Below, one piece after another: positions 22,943 through 35,379 of a DNA stretch of 64,000 nt (its first letter is position 1; each line of letters begins with the position of its first letter). Both the position numbers and the translations under genes were made by a program. This DNA comes from Stomoxys calcitrans (lineage: Eukaryota > Arthropoda > Insecta > Diptera > Muscidae): contig NC_081553.1 of assembly GCF_963082655.1 (NCBI RefSeq), positions 154,171,441-154,235,440 on the forward strand, given 5' to 3'. Under the pieces are notes generated by a model. That model did no database searches. It was not told the DNA's origin and saw only the letters and a list, made by a program, of their open reading frames with translations.

Positions 22943-24195
22943 CCCAAATATTATGTTCTATATATCAAGAATGAAAGGTATTGTCAAGGTAAAAAACTTC
23001 ATATTATCACAAGTTTTTGCATTAATTTATAGCAAAAACCCATGTTCGTTCATCGTAAACAATGTTCAACGTATTTCACAAAAGAAGTTTACTTGTCGAC
23101 AATTTCCGTTATGTGAAACGAATTATTTTTTTATTATTTTGTGTGTAATTCTTTGCTTTGCTTACAGCACAAGAAATACAATAGAATATAACACGATAAT
23201 TGTTTATTCGAAAGTGGCGGTATTAATTTTTATTGTGCATCAATAAAACCAAAAAACCATGAGAGTGTTTGAACTGAATTGTTTTAAATTGCAACATTAA
23301 TTTTAGTTATTTAATCTATTGGCCATGGTCATTGGGAATGGGCACCATCCACTCCTAAAAACTTAACTACATTTTATTTAGCAAGTGCGGTGATGAATAT
23401 ATTAAGAAAATCCAGTTAAAATTCCTAGTAATGCATTTGATTTAAATTATTGAATGAATTAATTAAAAAAGATCATGCAATGTTTTCGTAAACAAAATCC
23501 AAACGTTTTTCACAAAAGATTTTTACATGTCAAAATGTAGTTTGAGTTGATTTGGAGATGGAGTTCACATGGAGAAAAACAAAAGAGAAACCAAGCAATG
23601 AGAAATGTTCCTTCAGTCCAGTTGTTAAAGGTATGTCCTTTATATAAAAAACTACTATAACATATTTTTAAGGTTCTTCCAACTTTCATGATTCCATTCT
23701 TCAACATATTGTTCATGCCAAGGATTAACGGCTAATCGGCTTTCTGTGCGCTCTTAATCATGAATTGTCAATCCATGCGAAGAATTTGCTAATCGTATTC
23801 CTATTTATGGCCTAAGAGGGTTCCACTGCATCACCTCAGGTTATTGGTGGTGGTCTGTAAGATTTTTTAAAGTATTTCGATAATGTCATGTTCAGAGAAG
23901 GCGGCAATTGCCTCCTTACACTCTAGGGCTGTTATTGGCCCCGTCTTGGTTGTTATCGCCCTAAAAGCCGACTTCTATCTGAGAAGATGTTCACATTAGA
24001 CAATCTCTCATTAAAATCGAACCAACTGACGTATTCCTGCTATGGTTAGCAAAAGGAAACAGAACGCGGTCTCTGGGTGCTCAATACAGGCGCCTAGATG
24101 AGTTCTCTCTTCTAGATTTGGTCCGTCCGTGTTGCATGAAATACTAGATTTAAATCAATGAAAGATTGTGACGCTAGAAAAAGTGTCTCACACTC
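22943..24195. other. Unassigned sequence
   Basis: AT-rich to about 23740, then more balanced. A 136-codon plus-strand frame at 22836-23246 starts inside the hAT terminus and has no recognisable motif. The part from about 23810 may belong to a decayed LINE, but I could not align it. Confidence 0.3.
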
Positions 24196-24199
24196 GACC

Positions 24200-24480
24200 T
24201 CAATTGTTGTTGTCGTTACATTTGTTTGTGGTCCTCGTCAAGCTCTATCGGTAAGTAAGCGTATTCTGGTCCATACGAACGTCACGGGTACGTTATAGCC
24301 ATTGGTTATTTAAAGGCGCCAATAACTCGCTTGTCATATCGAGTATCACAGGTAGTCAGTATTTAGGAAGGAGTCCGTGCCGGCCGCCCACTCATTGAGA
24401 ATCTCCACTCGATACCGCTGATTGTCCGCGACTACAGTTGTAAATCCCACAAATGGGACAGCAGAATTCAAACCGTATGG
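24200..24480 (-). mobile_element. RTE-like 5' UTR fragment
   Basis: On the minus strand 'gatactcgatatgacaagcg' with 'gagttattggcgcc' parallels 6350-6400 in RTE-like copy 1 ('gatactcgagatgacaaggc' and 'gagttattgacgct'). Only the 5' leader is recognisable. Confidence 0.5.
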
Positions 24481-24989
24481 TGCTCCCGTGTCGGTTTAGA
24501 TCAATTTACTGGTTCTCATTGCCTCTCCTATTCCAGGACAACACGTTCTCTGAACATGTGTAATCTTCCTGTTAGACAGATGTCGACGTCATAATTTTAT
24601 TTTTAGCATCAGGAGCCAAAGTGGAAGCAACTCTATCGTTAATTTTAAAAATCTTTAAATCGATGGTCCGGGGTCGAAATCTGGTTCACTCTTTGTGCTC
24701 TGAATGCTCTGAAACAACTACATCAAGCACCGTACAGATATGGCCCCAAAAAACTGGTCCGGAGATTAAAAGCCGATTTGGTTGAAATGGCTCTTAAATA
24801 GGCGTACTTCTGAGATTTTATCGGGTTTGGCGAAAATTTGGTACGTACAATATACTAATCATCTTTAACATTCACGAGAAGATAGATCCATTAATAGAGT
24901 AAAAGGCAATGGTAGTGAGCTACGAAGATTTGACACAGCCGAACTTAGCGCGATTTTACTTGTTTTGTATTCATTCATGTAGGTTTATT

Positions 24990-25032
24990 CTCGTAGAATT
25001 GAGAAATGCAATTTTATTATGGCGTTAAACAA
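24990..25032 (+). repeat. 43-bp direct repeat, left
   Basis: Identical to 25536-25578 (starts ctcgtagaattgagaaatgc). The pair flanks a LINE RT fragment. Confidence 0.85.
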
Positions 25033-25535
25033 TAAGGTTACCAGAGCGGCAAAACGTGCCTCCTGGAAGCTTTTCTGGGAACAGGTCGATAGCCAAGATA
25101 AAAAAGCTTCTCTCAAAAATCCATGTCCAAACTGAAACTTTAGTAGACGACATGGGAGTGAGAGCAGAGACAACGGAGAACATGTTGAGGCTTTTGATGA
25201 AAACCCATTTTCCACAGGATAAGTAGGGACTCACGGAAACACCGGAATCTTGGAATAACGACATTGATCGAAGGTTTATAATAACGGAATTTATGGTGAA
25301 GGAATCCTTGAGGAGCTTCAAACCATTTAAGTCAGCCGGACCTGATGAAACATTTCCGTCGTTACTACAGAAAGATGCACACTATCTGGCACCTCGTCTG
25401 GCCAAAATTTTCACAGCGTGCCCAGGACTTTCATGTACTCTGAAAGCCAGGAAGGAGACAAGGGTAGTGTTTATATCCAAGCCCGGCAAGGCAAGTTATG
25501 CGACACCAAAGGCCTACAGACCCATAAGCCTTACT
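25033..25535 (+). mobile_element. LOA-like LINE fragment (start of RT)
   Basis: Frames encode FKPFKSAGPDETFPSLLQK, RLAKIFTACPGL, RVVFISKPGKASY and PKAYRPISLT, the conserved block preceding and opening LINE RT domains. Sequence upstream in this fragment resembles the preceding linker. It is bounded by 43-bp direct repeats and has no 3' end or poly-A, so it is an internal fragment. Confidence 0.7.
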
Positions 25536-25578
25536 CTCGTAGAATTGAGAAATGCAATTTTATTATGGCGTTAAACAA
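25536..25578 (+). repeat. 43-bp direct repeat, right
   Basis: Identical to 24990-25032. The sequence just after each copy differs. Confidence 0.85.
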
Positions 25579-25892
25579 GGGTAAAGCTAATAATAACTTT
25601 TTCAAATTTAAAATTAGTTTATTAAAAAAAAGGCAATTGTGTATTTGTGGATGCAAAAAATCACATTTTGCCTATTTTCGGTTTATAGAGCCCTTTTAAA
25701 TGTTTGTGGATAAAGCCTAGTACTGACTTCATTCGCAATGAAAATGCCTATTAAATTATTGGGAAATCGGACAAACGCTATTCTTCGCCAGAACTCAAAC
25801 ATAAGTCAAACAACAATACACAACAAAGACAACACATTGACGCAGAGTTGATTGGTGCCCATATCGTAAGCATTTAATTACATTTGCAATTA

Positions 25893-26125
25893 TTGGGTTG
25901 CCCAAAAAGTAATTGCGGATTTTTCATATAGTCGGCGTTGACAAATTTCACAGCTTGTGACTCTGTAATTGCATTCTTTCTTCTGTCAGTTATCAGCTGT
26001 TACTTTTAGCTTGCTTTAGAAAAAAAGTGTAAAAAAGTATATTTGATTAAAGTTCATTCTAAGCTTTATTAAAAATGCATTTACTTTCTTTTAAAAAATC
26101 CGCAATTACTTTTTGGGCAACCCAA
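25893..26125 (+). mobile_element. Mariner-type MITE, complete copy
   Basis: A 233-bp element with TTGGGTTGCCCAAAAAGTAA terminal inverted repeats and TA on both sides (25891-25892 and 26126-26127). It has no coding capacity and is nearly identical to the copy at 54666-54899. Confidence 0.9.
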
Positions 26126-26149
26126 TATTTTGAAACTAAATTTTTACTC

Positions 26150-26420
26150 ACGTAGTTGCGTGTCGCTACTATTTTGCTCATCGATTTTGCATAAGTGAGC
26201 TCGTAGTCGAATGTGCCCTGTTATGATATCGAAAACTATACTGACCTCTTTCTTACTTCCTTTCAGTAGTAGCTTCGTCCTCTCACGATCCTGATCTTCC
26301 CACTGGATTTTCGTCGTCCTACCGACCGTTTCGCTGTGTAACAAGCGAAAATGGTGTGAGGTTTCTCGATTTTCGATTGATATCGAATTACGTTTCCTCT
26401 CAAATTGTGGAAGCTTTATC
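26150..26420 (-). mobile_element. Family X LINE C-terminal fragment
   Basis: The minus-strand frame carries LLLKGSKKEVSIVFDIITGH and RLRAHLCKID, matching the segment before the zinc motif in family X copies 1 and 2. The rest is not recognisable. Confidence 0.65.
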
Positions 26421-26424
26421 ATGT

Positions 26425-27050
26425 ACCGTCATGAAATGAGAGCGAACATGATTTTAGTGTAAGCGCCATTTAAGATTTGTTACATTTTTGGATGACCGTG
26501 ATATGTCGCTTAAAACACGTTTACATTGAAATTTTTGTGATATGGATTTAACTAGATCAAAAACGAATCATGTCCGTTTGCACATCATTTTTGGGGATTT
26601 AAGTGACATATGCAAGCGTATACATGAACGTGCATATCACACACATCCATACGCAATTCTTGAAAACAGTTGCATATTTTGGTACTTTTATCGATTATTC
26701 AGCCATAAAATCGGGTTTATTTGGGTTTTAAAAAAAAAAATTCTGCAAAAATGGCATTTATTTTTGTATGGTAAAGCCAGCTAAAAAAACAGGCTTTAGC
26801 TCTTAAATCTCTAAAACGTCATAAATCCACCATAAATACATCTATTCTACGACGGCTTTAGTACAATCTGCACCAAATACAATGGACTTTAGCAAGGAGG
26901 TTGAGAATTATGCTGTAGTTAATACGACTTTATGAGTGAAAATCGGGAAATGTATTAATGGGAGATATATCTTGATCTGAACTGAATTTGGTAATATATT
27001 TCAGAGGTATATGCATAAAGTAAAAAATTTGTCTCACCAAATTTCGTATA
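26425..27050. other. Unassigned AT-rich sequence
   Basis: No recognised repeat core or coding motif. Confidence 0.3.
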
Positions 27051-27720
27051 GATAAATAACAAATAAAAGCACGTTAGGTTCGCCCGGGCCTAGTCTTATA
27101 TACCCTCCACCATCTATCGCAATTCACACATTCTTTGTATGATATTTTCAAATATATAGGATATTGTCATGACTATTGACAGTCATAAAAAATGCCACGC
27201 TTAAAATTTCAGCCAAATAGTTGCTGCCCATAGAGTCTCAAGAAGTCAAACGGGGCGATCAGTTTATATGGGAGCTATATCAGGTTATAAACCTATTTGG
27301 ACTAATTTACTAATCTGGAGCGAAAAATTTCAGCCATATTAGGTGATAAATGCCACTTTAGAGGCTCAAGAAGCCAAACCTGACGATCCGTTTATATGAC
27401 AGCTAAATCCGTTTATAAACCGATTTAGGGCTTACTTGACACAATTGTTGGATAATACGGATACAAATTGCGCCCTCTAGCTGCTGAAGAAGTCAAAATC
27501 CGAGATCAGTTTATATGGCTGCTATATCAGGTTATGAACCAATTTCGACCATTCTTGACACAGTTATTAGACGTCAGAACAAAACACCTCATGAGAAATT
27601 TCAGCCAAATCGGATAAGAATTGCGCCCTCTAGTAGCTCAAGAAGTCAAGATTTGAGATCGGTTTAAGTGGCAGCGACAAAACTTCAGTAAAATTTGCTT
27701 TAATGACAAAATTTCATGTG
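27050..27720 (+). repeat. Family M tandem repeats
   Basis: Four degenerate units with 'gtttatatgggagctatatc' and 'ttgcgccctctag' cores start near 27262, 27390, 27509 and 27662. The spacing of 119-153 bp reflects internal deletions. Confidence 0.7.
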
Positions 27721-28140
27721 CAAATATTCTATAGAGGCACAATTAAGTTCAGGCCTGGACCGCCTTAAAATTGTTTTTCCTGAGGACAAAATTGTAATGA
27801 AATACTTACATAAAATAAAAAATAATTGGTTTAACCTTCAAGAGTACAGCAGGGTTATCTTTGCTATTCCAATAATTTATATTCTCCAATAGATGGCGCT
27901 GAATTTGTTGTTGGTGATGCTCGCTGTTGATTCCCATCAAATTGACATCATTTTGACTATTTTTGAATTCAATCGAATTTTCACTTTTGTTGGCCTATCT
28001 TATGCCACCGTTGCGCATGGGTAAGAACCTTCGGCTTACCCATAGCATATATATTAGAAAGAAATTTTAGAACTGAATATTCCTTTAATAATAGTTGCGA
28101 CAACAAAACTTACGGCCTAAACCACTTACATTTTTTGGTC
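27721..28140. other. Unassigned sequence
   Basis: No coding motif or repeat core recognised. Confidence 0.3.
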
Positions 28141-28224
28141 TTTTTATACCCTCCACCATAGGATGGAGGGTAAACTAATTTCTTCATTCCGTTTGTAATA
28201 CATCAAAATTTGGGACAAAAAAAT

Positions 28225-28256
<32 letters not shown>

Positions 28257-29700
28257 TCTTGATCGTCTGGAATTTCCGAGTCAATTTAGCCATATCTGTT
28301 CTTCCGCCGGTGGAAAGCACACTTACTTTCGAAAGGATAAAGCTAGGGGTTTGAGATTTTGCACAAATACTTCCCATTAACTTAGGTCCGTTGGGACTGT
28401 GAATGGGTCATATCGGTCCACGTTTGATATAGCTGCTATATAAACCGATCTTGGATCATGACTTCTTAAGACTCTTAACGTCGCAATTCTTATCCAATTT
28501 TTCTTATGAAATTCATAGTCTACTCCTGAATACCATTCATTTGAGTCCCATATTGTTCCGATCTGTCCATTTTTATTTTTAGGTCGTACTTTTAGGGTAA
28601 GGGGGAGGCCGCCACTCTTCCGATATCAAAATATTATATTGCCTATTGTTCCTTTCAGACCACTCTCCACATTTTATGAACATTTCAGCCGTTCAGCTGT
28701 TTTTGAGTCTATACGGAAAAAAACTAACATACCCACAAATAAATAAACAAACATACAAACAATCACAAATTCATCTTTATAAACATAGACTAACTGAGCT
28801 CGGCCCGCTCTGCTGCGCCCGATAATGCTATGTTGGAGTACTCTTAATTTGGAAATTTCTGCTTAGTTTCAGTTGAAAATGTATTCGAATTTTCCTGTGG
28901 ATTTTTCTACACTCAAATACTTTTTATTTAAACCCCACATGCAATGTAAGTGTGCTTACAAAATTTCGCTTAAATCGTCGGACTCAGCCAACTGTATACA
29001 TTTTTATGTACTAGCCGAACCGATCCCGCTCCACTGGGCCTTCTATTACTCTCTAATAGATTTTTAGAGTTGGGACACTTTGCCCTGAATGTGGATAATT
29101 CGTGCCTCTGTCCACTTTTGTTTTTGGGTGGTGTTTTTGTGGTAAGGTGGAGGGTGCGCCACTTCCGATATCGAAGAATTATATAGCCAATGTTTCCTTC
29201 CTGACCACCCTATACTATCTGTGAAAATTTTAAGAATATCGATTCAGCCGTTGTTTATTCTACAGAATAAATAAACAAACCGAGTCCCATATTGTCGTGA
29301 TTGGCTAACATGATATTTGGGGCGTTTTCGCCCCAGTCGCGAAGTTGTTGTGACCCCTTATACTTCAATCTGATTCGTAATCTACTGCCGAATACCTTTC
29401 ATTTGAGCCCCATATTGATATGAACGTCAACGTTGACTGCTTGTAGGAGTTTTGGGGTTAGGGCAACTTCCTGGGTGCCTATTTTAAATACCATATTCTC
29501 ATTCTACTCTTCAATACATTTTGTTTGATACCCATACTGATATTATCGGTTCACTTTTGATTATGGGTAGTGTTTTTGGGGTAACGGGGAAGGATCCGCC
29601 CTCTTCCGATATCAAAAAATTATAAAGTTTTTGTTTCCTTCTAGATCAACATACACAATCTGTGGAAATTTCAAGGTGAACGGGTCAACCGTTTTTTAGT
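28140..29700 (+). repeat. Mixed family M and family S repeats
   Basis: Contains a (TA)n tract at about 28227-28251 and family M modules ('tagctgctatataaaccgat'). Family S units follow ('ttcatttgagtcccatatt', 'acctttcatttgagcccc'). A terminal module 'cggcccgctctgctgcgccc' sits at about 28800 and recurs at about 32118 and 33175. Confidence 0.6.
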
Positions 29701-30626
29701 CTATTACTTTACTTTGTCCCACTATACGAACGTAGAATAGCGTTCCAAGCGCCTCGATCTACTGCACTTATTCTAAAATCTCTGACACCAAATTTTGAGG
29801 TGTCTCCCACCAATCGATCTTTCCATCGGGCTTTTGGTCTTCCCGGTTTGCGTATACCACCGTGTTTGCCTTCAAAAGACTTCTTTGCTGGAGCTTCTTC
29901 ATTCATTCCGACAACAAGACCTAGCCAACGCAGCCGTTGTATTTTGATGCGTGTAACTATGCTATCGTCGTCATACAGCTCATACAGCTCATACAGCTCT
30001 TGGTTCATATGTCGCCTATATTAACTGGCCCATATATTTTACGAAGAATCTTTCTCTAAAATACTCCAGGTTCTGCCTCTTCTGCTTACAGAAGTACCCA
30101 CACCTACGAATATACAATACGGGTAGTATTAGGGTCTTGTTTAGTGTAATCTTCGTTTGTCGAGAGGTGGCCTTGTTTCTAAACTGCTTACTTAATCCAA
30201 AGTAGCATCTGTTTGCCGGTAATATTCTTCGCTTTATTTCAAAACTGGTGCCATTCGTTTCGATTACGATGGTGCCGAGGTAGATTAAGTTACTGACTAT
30301 CTTAAAGTTGTGGTTCGCAACTTTCTCCATTTTGGAGTTGAAACCAACCATTTCGCCTTGTTTTCATTTACTGCCAGACCCATTTTCACTGACTCTCTTT
30401 CGATTCTTTCAAAAACTGCAGTTACTACTTTCGGTGATCGACCTATGATGTCGATGTCGTCGGCATAAGCGAGTTGCATGTCTTCTCTTGTGATAAGTGT
30501 GCCATATCTATTCACATCTGAATCTCGCATAATACTCTGTAGCAGGATATTAAAGAGATCACGCTGAGCGAGTGTCATCCTGCAGAGTCTTATTAATTTT
30601 GCAGAGATACCAAACTCAGACGTGGC

Positions 30627-31966
30627 TTAGAGTATCTTTGAACGTAAAGGAGTATCGAAAGCAGCTTTGTAGTAAACAAAGAGATGGTAGGTGTTGATTT
30701 GTCCTTCTCGGGTCTTTTCCAGGATTTGGCGCAGTGTGAATATCTGGTCTAGGGTGGATTTACCAGGTCTAAAGCCGCATTGATAGGGCCCAATTATCTC
30801 ATTGGCTTTAGGTTTTAATCTTTCACACATTACGCTCGAGAGTATCTTGTATGCAATGGGAAGGAGACTTATTCCTCTGTAGTTGGCGCATTCCATCTTG
30901 TCTCCTTTCTTGTTTACGAAACTTAGTGTGCTGAGGTCCCAATCAGCGGGTATGCGTTCTTCTAGCCAAATTGAGCAGATAAGCTGATGCATAGGCCTTA
31001 TCAGCGTGTCGCCTCCGGCCTTAAATAGTTCAGCTGGTAACCAGTCGTCTGCCTTGTCGTTCTTCAGACGGGTCACTGCTACTTGGACCTCATTCTGACT
31101 AGGAGGTTGACATTCTGTACCATCATCATTGATTGGTTCTACGGTACCCTCTGCGCCGCCAACGTCGGACATTAGCAGTTGGGTAAAATGTTCTTTACCA
31201 TACTTCCTTCTTTGTCTCTGCAAGAGGATGTGCCTGCACCAAGCCATTGGTTTGATGTTTAATTCTTTGGTAGAATTTCCGGACTTCATTCTGACTCCTG
31301 TACATTTCAATTCGCTCACAGAAAAAGGAAATGGAAAGACTCACGTCTTTCCATTTCCTTTTTCTTTCTGCGGAATAGACGTTTCTCCTCTCTTCTTTTC
31401 TCCCGATACCTCTCCTTCAGCTGACGCGTTGCTACTGATTGCAGGGTTGCTCTATATGCCGCATTCTTGGCTTCAGTAGCATCTCGACACTCTTGGTCGT
31501 ACCATGGGTTTCTTATAGGAGGCTTCCGGTACCCAAGTACGGATTTCGCGGCATTTTCCGTGGAAAGGGCAATAGTTTGCCACTGCGCCATTATATCATC
31601 GGAACAAGGAGTGCTTTCATCAAGCAGTTGGGTCAGTCGAGTGGAGTATGCCTTTGCCATTTGTTGTGTTTGCAGCTTTTCAATGTCCAACTTCCGTGCA
31701 GTGTCAGATCGTACTTTCCTCGCCATGTTCAAACGGATGTGAACCTTTGCTGCAGCAAGGTAATAATCTGAATCTATATTCGCTCTATGGATCGATCGTA
31801 CATCTAACACGCTGGATGAATGCCTTCCATCTATCACAACGTGATCAATTTGGTTCCTCGTATTTTGATCGGGTGATAGCCATGTGGCTTTGTGAATATT
31901 TTTATGTTCAAATCTGGTGCTACTAACTACCATGTTTTTTGCCGCGGCGAAATCTATCAGCCTCAA
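30627..31966 (-). pseudogene. Endonuclease C-terminus and RT, RTE-like copy 2
   Basis: Two long frames remain. The one at 31966-31316 encodes the end of the endonuclease (QIDHVVIDGRHSSSVLDVR, NIDSDYYLA) and the start of the linker. The one at 31319-30627 encodes RLKNDKADDWLPAELFK, PADWDLSTLSFVNKKGDK, NYRGISLLPIAYKILSS, YQCGFRPGKST and the start of motif A (YYKAAFDT, where an acidic residue is expected). The catalytic ADD box (QLAYADDIDIIG) is in a separate frame at 30578-30297. A palindrome at 31320-31365 disrupts the junction between frames. Confidence 0.75.
31320..31365. repeat. Perfect 21-bp hairpin in RTE-like copy 2
   Basis: Arms 31320-31340 and 31345-31365 (core 'gaaaaaggaaatggaaagac') are exact reverse complements with a 4-nt loop. 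At the same place copy 1 (about 7330-7352) has a single arm, so the second arm is an added inverted duplicate. Confidence 0.9.
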
Positions 31967-32099
31967 CCCATTACTGGACGTTATCTCGTGGAGGCTAAAC
32001 TTTCGACTGTTGGATCAAAGATGTCTTCGTTCCCTATTTACGCATTAAAATCTCCCAGAACGATTTTAAATACATACAAACAAACCAACACAAAATGAT

Positions 32100-32570
32100 T
32101 TTTATTTATTAGACTAGCTAAGCCTGACCCGCTCTGCTGCGCCCGATAATGCTATGTTGGAGAGGAGTACTCTTAATTTGGAAATTTCTGCCTAATTTCA
32201 GTTGAAAATGTATTCGAATTTGCCTGTGGATTTTCTACACTCAAATACCTTTCATTTAAACCCCACATTGCAACGGTCACTAAAAGTCCTTCTAGGGATG
32301 TAGTGGACCCCCAGAGACTTGGTCTCAAAGTGAAAGTCAATTTCGTGCTCTACTCCAAATTATAGTTCATTTAAGATCCAATCCATATTGCCATGGTCGT
32401 TGAATTTGTCCGATTTGGGGGGTTTTTTGTGGGTGGGGTGACCCACGAAACACTTAGTCCCACAATTGGATATCAGATTCGTTTTCTACTCTGAAATATC
32501 TTTAATTTGATTCCCATATTGTAGTGATTGATATATAAATCCTAGGCACACCACCCCAGATTTTGATACC
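32100..32570 (+). repeat. Family S repeat block with terminal module
   Basis: Starts with 'agactagctaagcctgaccc' and 'gctctgctgcgcccgataat', then family S units ('tttcatttaaaccccacatt', 'ttggatatcagattcg'). Confidence 0.6.
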
Positions 32571-32699
32571 AAATTTTTGTTTTTGTTACAAAAAACGGGT
32601 GTTGTTGAATACGAAGACCGAGTGAGATTGCAATGTCTAAAGCCGGACAATATCCTGCAAAAGAATGTCAATAAGTTTTAAAGAAATGCTGAAATTGTG

Positions 32700-33160
32700 A
32701 GTTAAGTTAAAGTGGATTTTACTACAATTTGTTATACCCACCACGATAGGACAGGTGGTATATTCATTTGGTCATTACGATTGCAACAAATCTAAATATC
32801 TATTTCCTACCCAACAAAACATATATATATACTTGATACTCCCAAAGTTCTAAGACGATTTAACAATGTCCGTGTGTCTGTCCATCCCTTTGTTACAATC
32901 ACGCTACAGCCTTCAAAAAATTAGATATTGTGCTGAAATTTGGGACAGACCCATATTTTTTCCATACGCAGCTTAATCGATAAAGCTGCTATAATTCGAT
33001 ATAGCTGCTCTATAGACCGGCAAGGGCTGCCTCAGTCCAACACATTGCTACAACAACAACAATACAATACAACAACAATTTATTATCAGATTCCTCTACA
33101 ATTTGAAACAATAAGCGCTCAGATATTCGGAACGAATATGGTCAATATCGAACTTTATTT
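32700..33160 (+). repeat. Family M-related repeat
   Basis: Contains 'tatacccaccacgatagga', 'caaatctaaatatctatttc', 'gtccgtgtgtctgtccatcc' and 'gctgctataattcgatatag', all modules of the family M start seen also at about 36900. Confidence 0.55.
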
Positions 33161-33164
33161 AAAT

Positions 33165-35230
33165 ACTAGCTGACCCGGGCCCGCTCCGCTGCGCCTTCTT
33201 TTACTTTATATGGAACAAAAGTTTCCTTGGTATATTTATTTTCGACAATTAAAGATTTTTTAGTGAAATACCATGCTACGAAAATAGTATATCGCTTGAC
33301 TAACAGTTGAACAATATAAGTGCCTTTAACTGAATCCCATATGATCTTTATTGGTATACGAATTTAAGTTTGTATGTAAGGTGTACTCCCAGATACATGG
33401 CCCTGAAAAAATATCAGCATCGTGCTCTTCTCTCAAATACCATTTATTTAAACCCCATATTGCCATTGGCCTAAGAGGAGTTTACAGGATGAGGCGTCCC
33501 CCAAACACATGGCCCAAAATAGGTTATCAAATTCGTTTTCTAATCTCAAATACGTTTCATTTGAGCCGCATATTGGTATGGCTGAAAAATTTTTTCCCTT
33601 TGGGGGTGTTTTGGGAAAGGGGTGATGCCCTAAATACATGGTCCTATATTTGGATATCAAATTCGTATTATACTCCCAAATACCTTTATTTGAGCCCCAT
33701 ATTGCGATGGTCACTCAAAAATTGTTGTTTGTCGGGCATTTTGGGAAAGGGGAAGACCTCCAGAAAATTGGTTCCGAAAATGGCTATCAATTCTTACTCT
33801 ACCCCCCAATACCTTTCATGTAGGCCCACATTGTCATGGTCGGTAAATATGACCGATTTAGGGGTGTTTTGGGGATTGTGGTGATCCCCCAAACACTAAG
33901 CCCGGAAAATATATCAGTAACATTCTCTATTCTCATATATCTATATATCATTTATTTGAACCCCATATTGCCATTGCCCTCAAAATTGGATATCAAGTTC
34001 GTTTTCAAATCTCATTTAAACTCCTTAATGCAAAAGTCAGCAAATATGTCCGGTTTTGGGTATTGGCCATAAAAACTTTGAATATTTAGTTCCACTCTTG
34101 TTAAGACCCAAATTGTCTTGGTGAGCAAATACGTCCTATTTGGGGGTTGTTATGGTGTGGGACGTCCCCTAGACAGTTGGTCCCTAATGTTGATATCAGA
34201 TACGTAGTCTACTCAAAATACCTTTAATTTTCCATGGTCGGCAAACATGACCGGCTTGGGGGGTGTTTTGGGGGATAGGCGGCCACTCAGTGAGTTGCCC
34301 TTGAAAATATACATCGGGTTCGTGTTCCACTCTAAAAACCCTTTTAATTGAGCCCCATATTGCAAAAGTCAGCAAATACTTGCTATTTGGGTGGTGTTGT
34401 GGGGTGGCCCCATAGACACTTTTCCCAAATATTGATATCAGATTCGTGCTTTACTCCCAAATACCTTTCATTTGAGTCCCACTTGGTCCCATATTTGGAT
34501 ATCAGATTCTACTTCTACACTCACATACCTTTTAATTAAGCCCCATATTCCCATGGTCAGTAAATAAGTCCTGTTTGGGGGGTGTTTCGGGGAAGGAGTC
34601 CACCTCCCCCAGAAACGTGGTCTCATATTTGGATATCAGATTCGTTTTCTACTCGCAAATACCTTTCATTTGAGTCCCATATTGCCATGATCGGTATATA
34701 TTCTATTTAGGGGTGTTTTGGGGGTTGGGTGGTGTTGTGGGGGTGGGATGGCCCCATAGACAATTTTCCCGAATATTGATATCAGATTTGTGCTTTCATT
34801 TTAGACCCATGTGGCTTAGACCCATACCTTTCATTTTAGACCCATACCTTTCATTTTAGACCCATGTGGCTATGGTCGTAAATGTGTCCCTTTTGGGGGA
34901 GGGTTTTTGGGAAGAGGCGGCCCCCCAAACACTTGGTCTCAGATTCGAATTCTACACTGAAAACCCTTTAATTTGAGAACCATATTCCCATGGTCAGTAA
35001 ATAAGTCCTGTTTGGGGGTGTTTTGGGAAGGGGTGGACCCCCAGAAACGTGGTCCCACATTTGGATATCAGATTCGTATTCTACTCAAATAACTTTCATT
35101 TGAGTCCCATATTGCATTTCATTTGAGTCCCATATTGGTCGGTAAATATGTCCGATTTGGGGGTTGGAGTGGTCCCCCTAGCACTTGGTTCGACAAATGG
35201 ATATCAGATACATTTTCGTATCATTTTCGT
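33165..35230 (+). repeat. Family S tandem repeat array with terminal module
   Basis: Begins with 'actagctgacccgggcccgc' and then a 190-bp module that is the inverse of 3100-3300. About twelve or more degenerate units of roughly 130-145 bp follow (cores 'tttggatatcagattcg', 'acctttcatttgagtcccat', 'tgttttgggg'). No coding content; the open frames here are repeat artefacts. Confidence 0.7.
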
Positions 35231-35234
35231 ATAA

Positions 35235-35375
35235 CAGAGCACGCAGAAAAAAGACGATTCATGGTTAAATTCTAGACCAAACTGAAGATGTATGACAGCG
35301 AAACAAAGCACGAAACGTGCGAGAGCTGTTTAAACCAGTGTGCCATAAAAATAATAGTTAACATGTAAGAGCGTA
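35235..35375 (-). mobile_element. Tc1/mariner-like element end fragment
   Basis: 'gaccaaactgaagatgtatg' and 'agctgtttaaaccagtg' match 51335-51456, which ends in the same 'atcacccttt' terminus as the element at 19990-20587. The terminal repeat itself is not preserved here. Confidence 0.45.
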
Positions 35376-35379
35376 CTAA

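Larger units (their letters stand above)
29703..32070 (-). mobile_element. RTE-like non-LTR retrotransposon copy 2, 5' truncated
   Basis: Same family as 6288-8785, opposite strand. It starts inside the endonuclease near the GDFNA motif (about 32070) and runs through the endonuclease C-terminus (31966-31400), the linker, RT (30980-30300) and the GRPK C-terminal region (30008-29709). It retains segments deleted from copy 1. The 5' truncation is the usual LINE pattern. Confidence 0.8.

Noticed and set aside
22836..23246. 136-codon plus-strand frame
   Set aside because: Starts inside the hAT-like terminal repeat and has no domain; AT-rich chance frame.
33351..33884. 177-codon plus-strand open frame
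   Set aside because: It lies wholly in family S tandem repeats. The encoded peptide repeats with the DNA unit, and the same repeats give inverted frames at 1983-2363.
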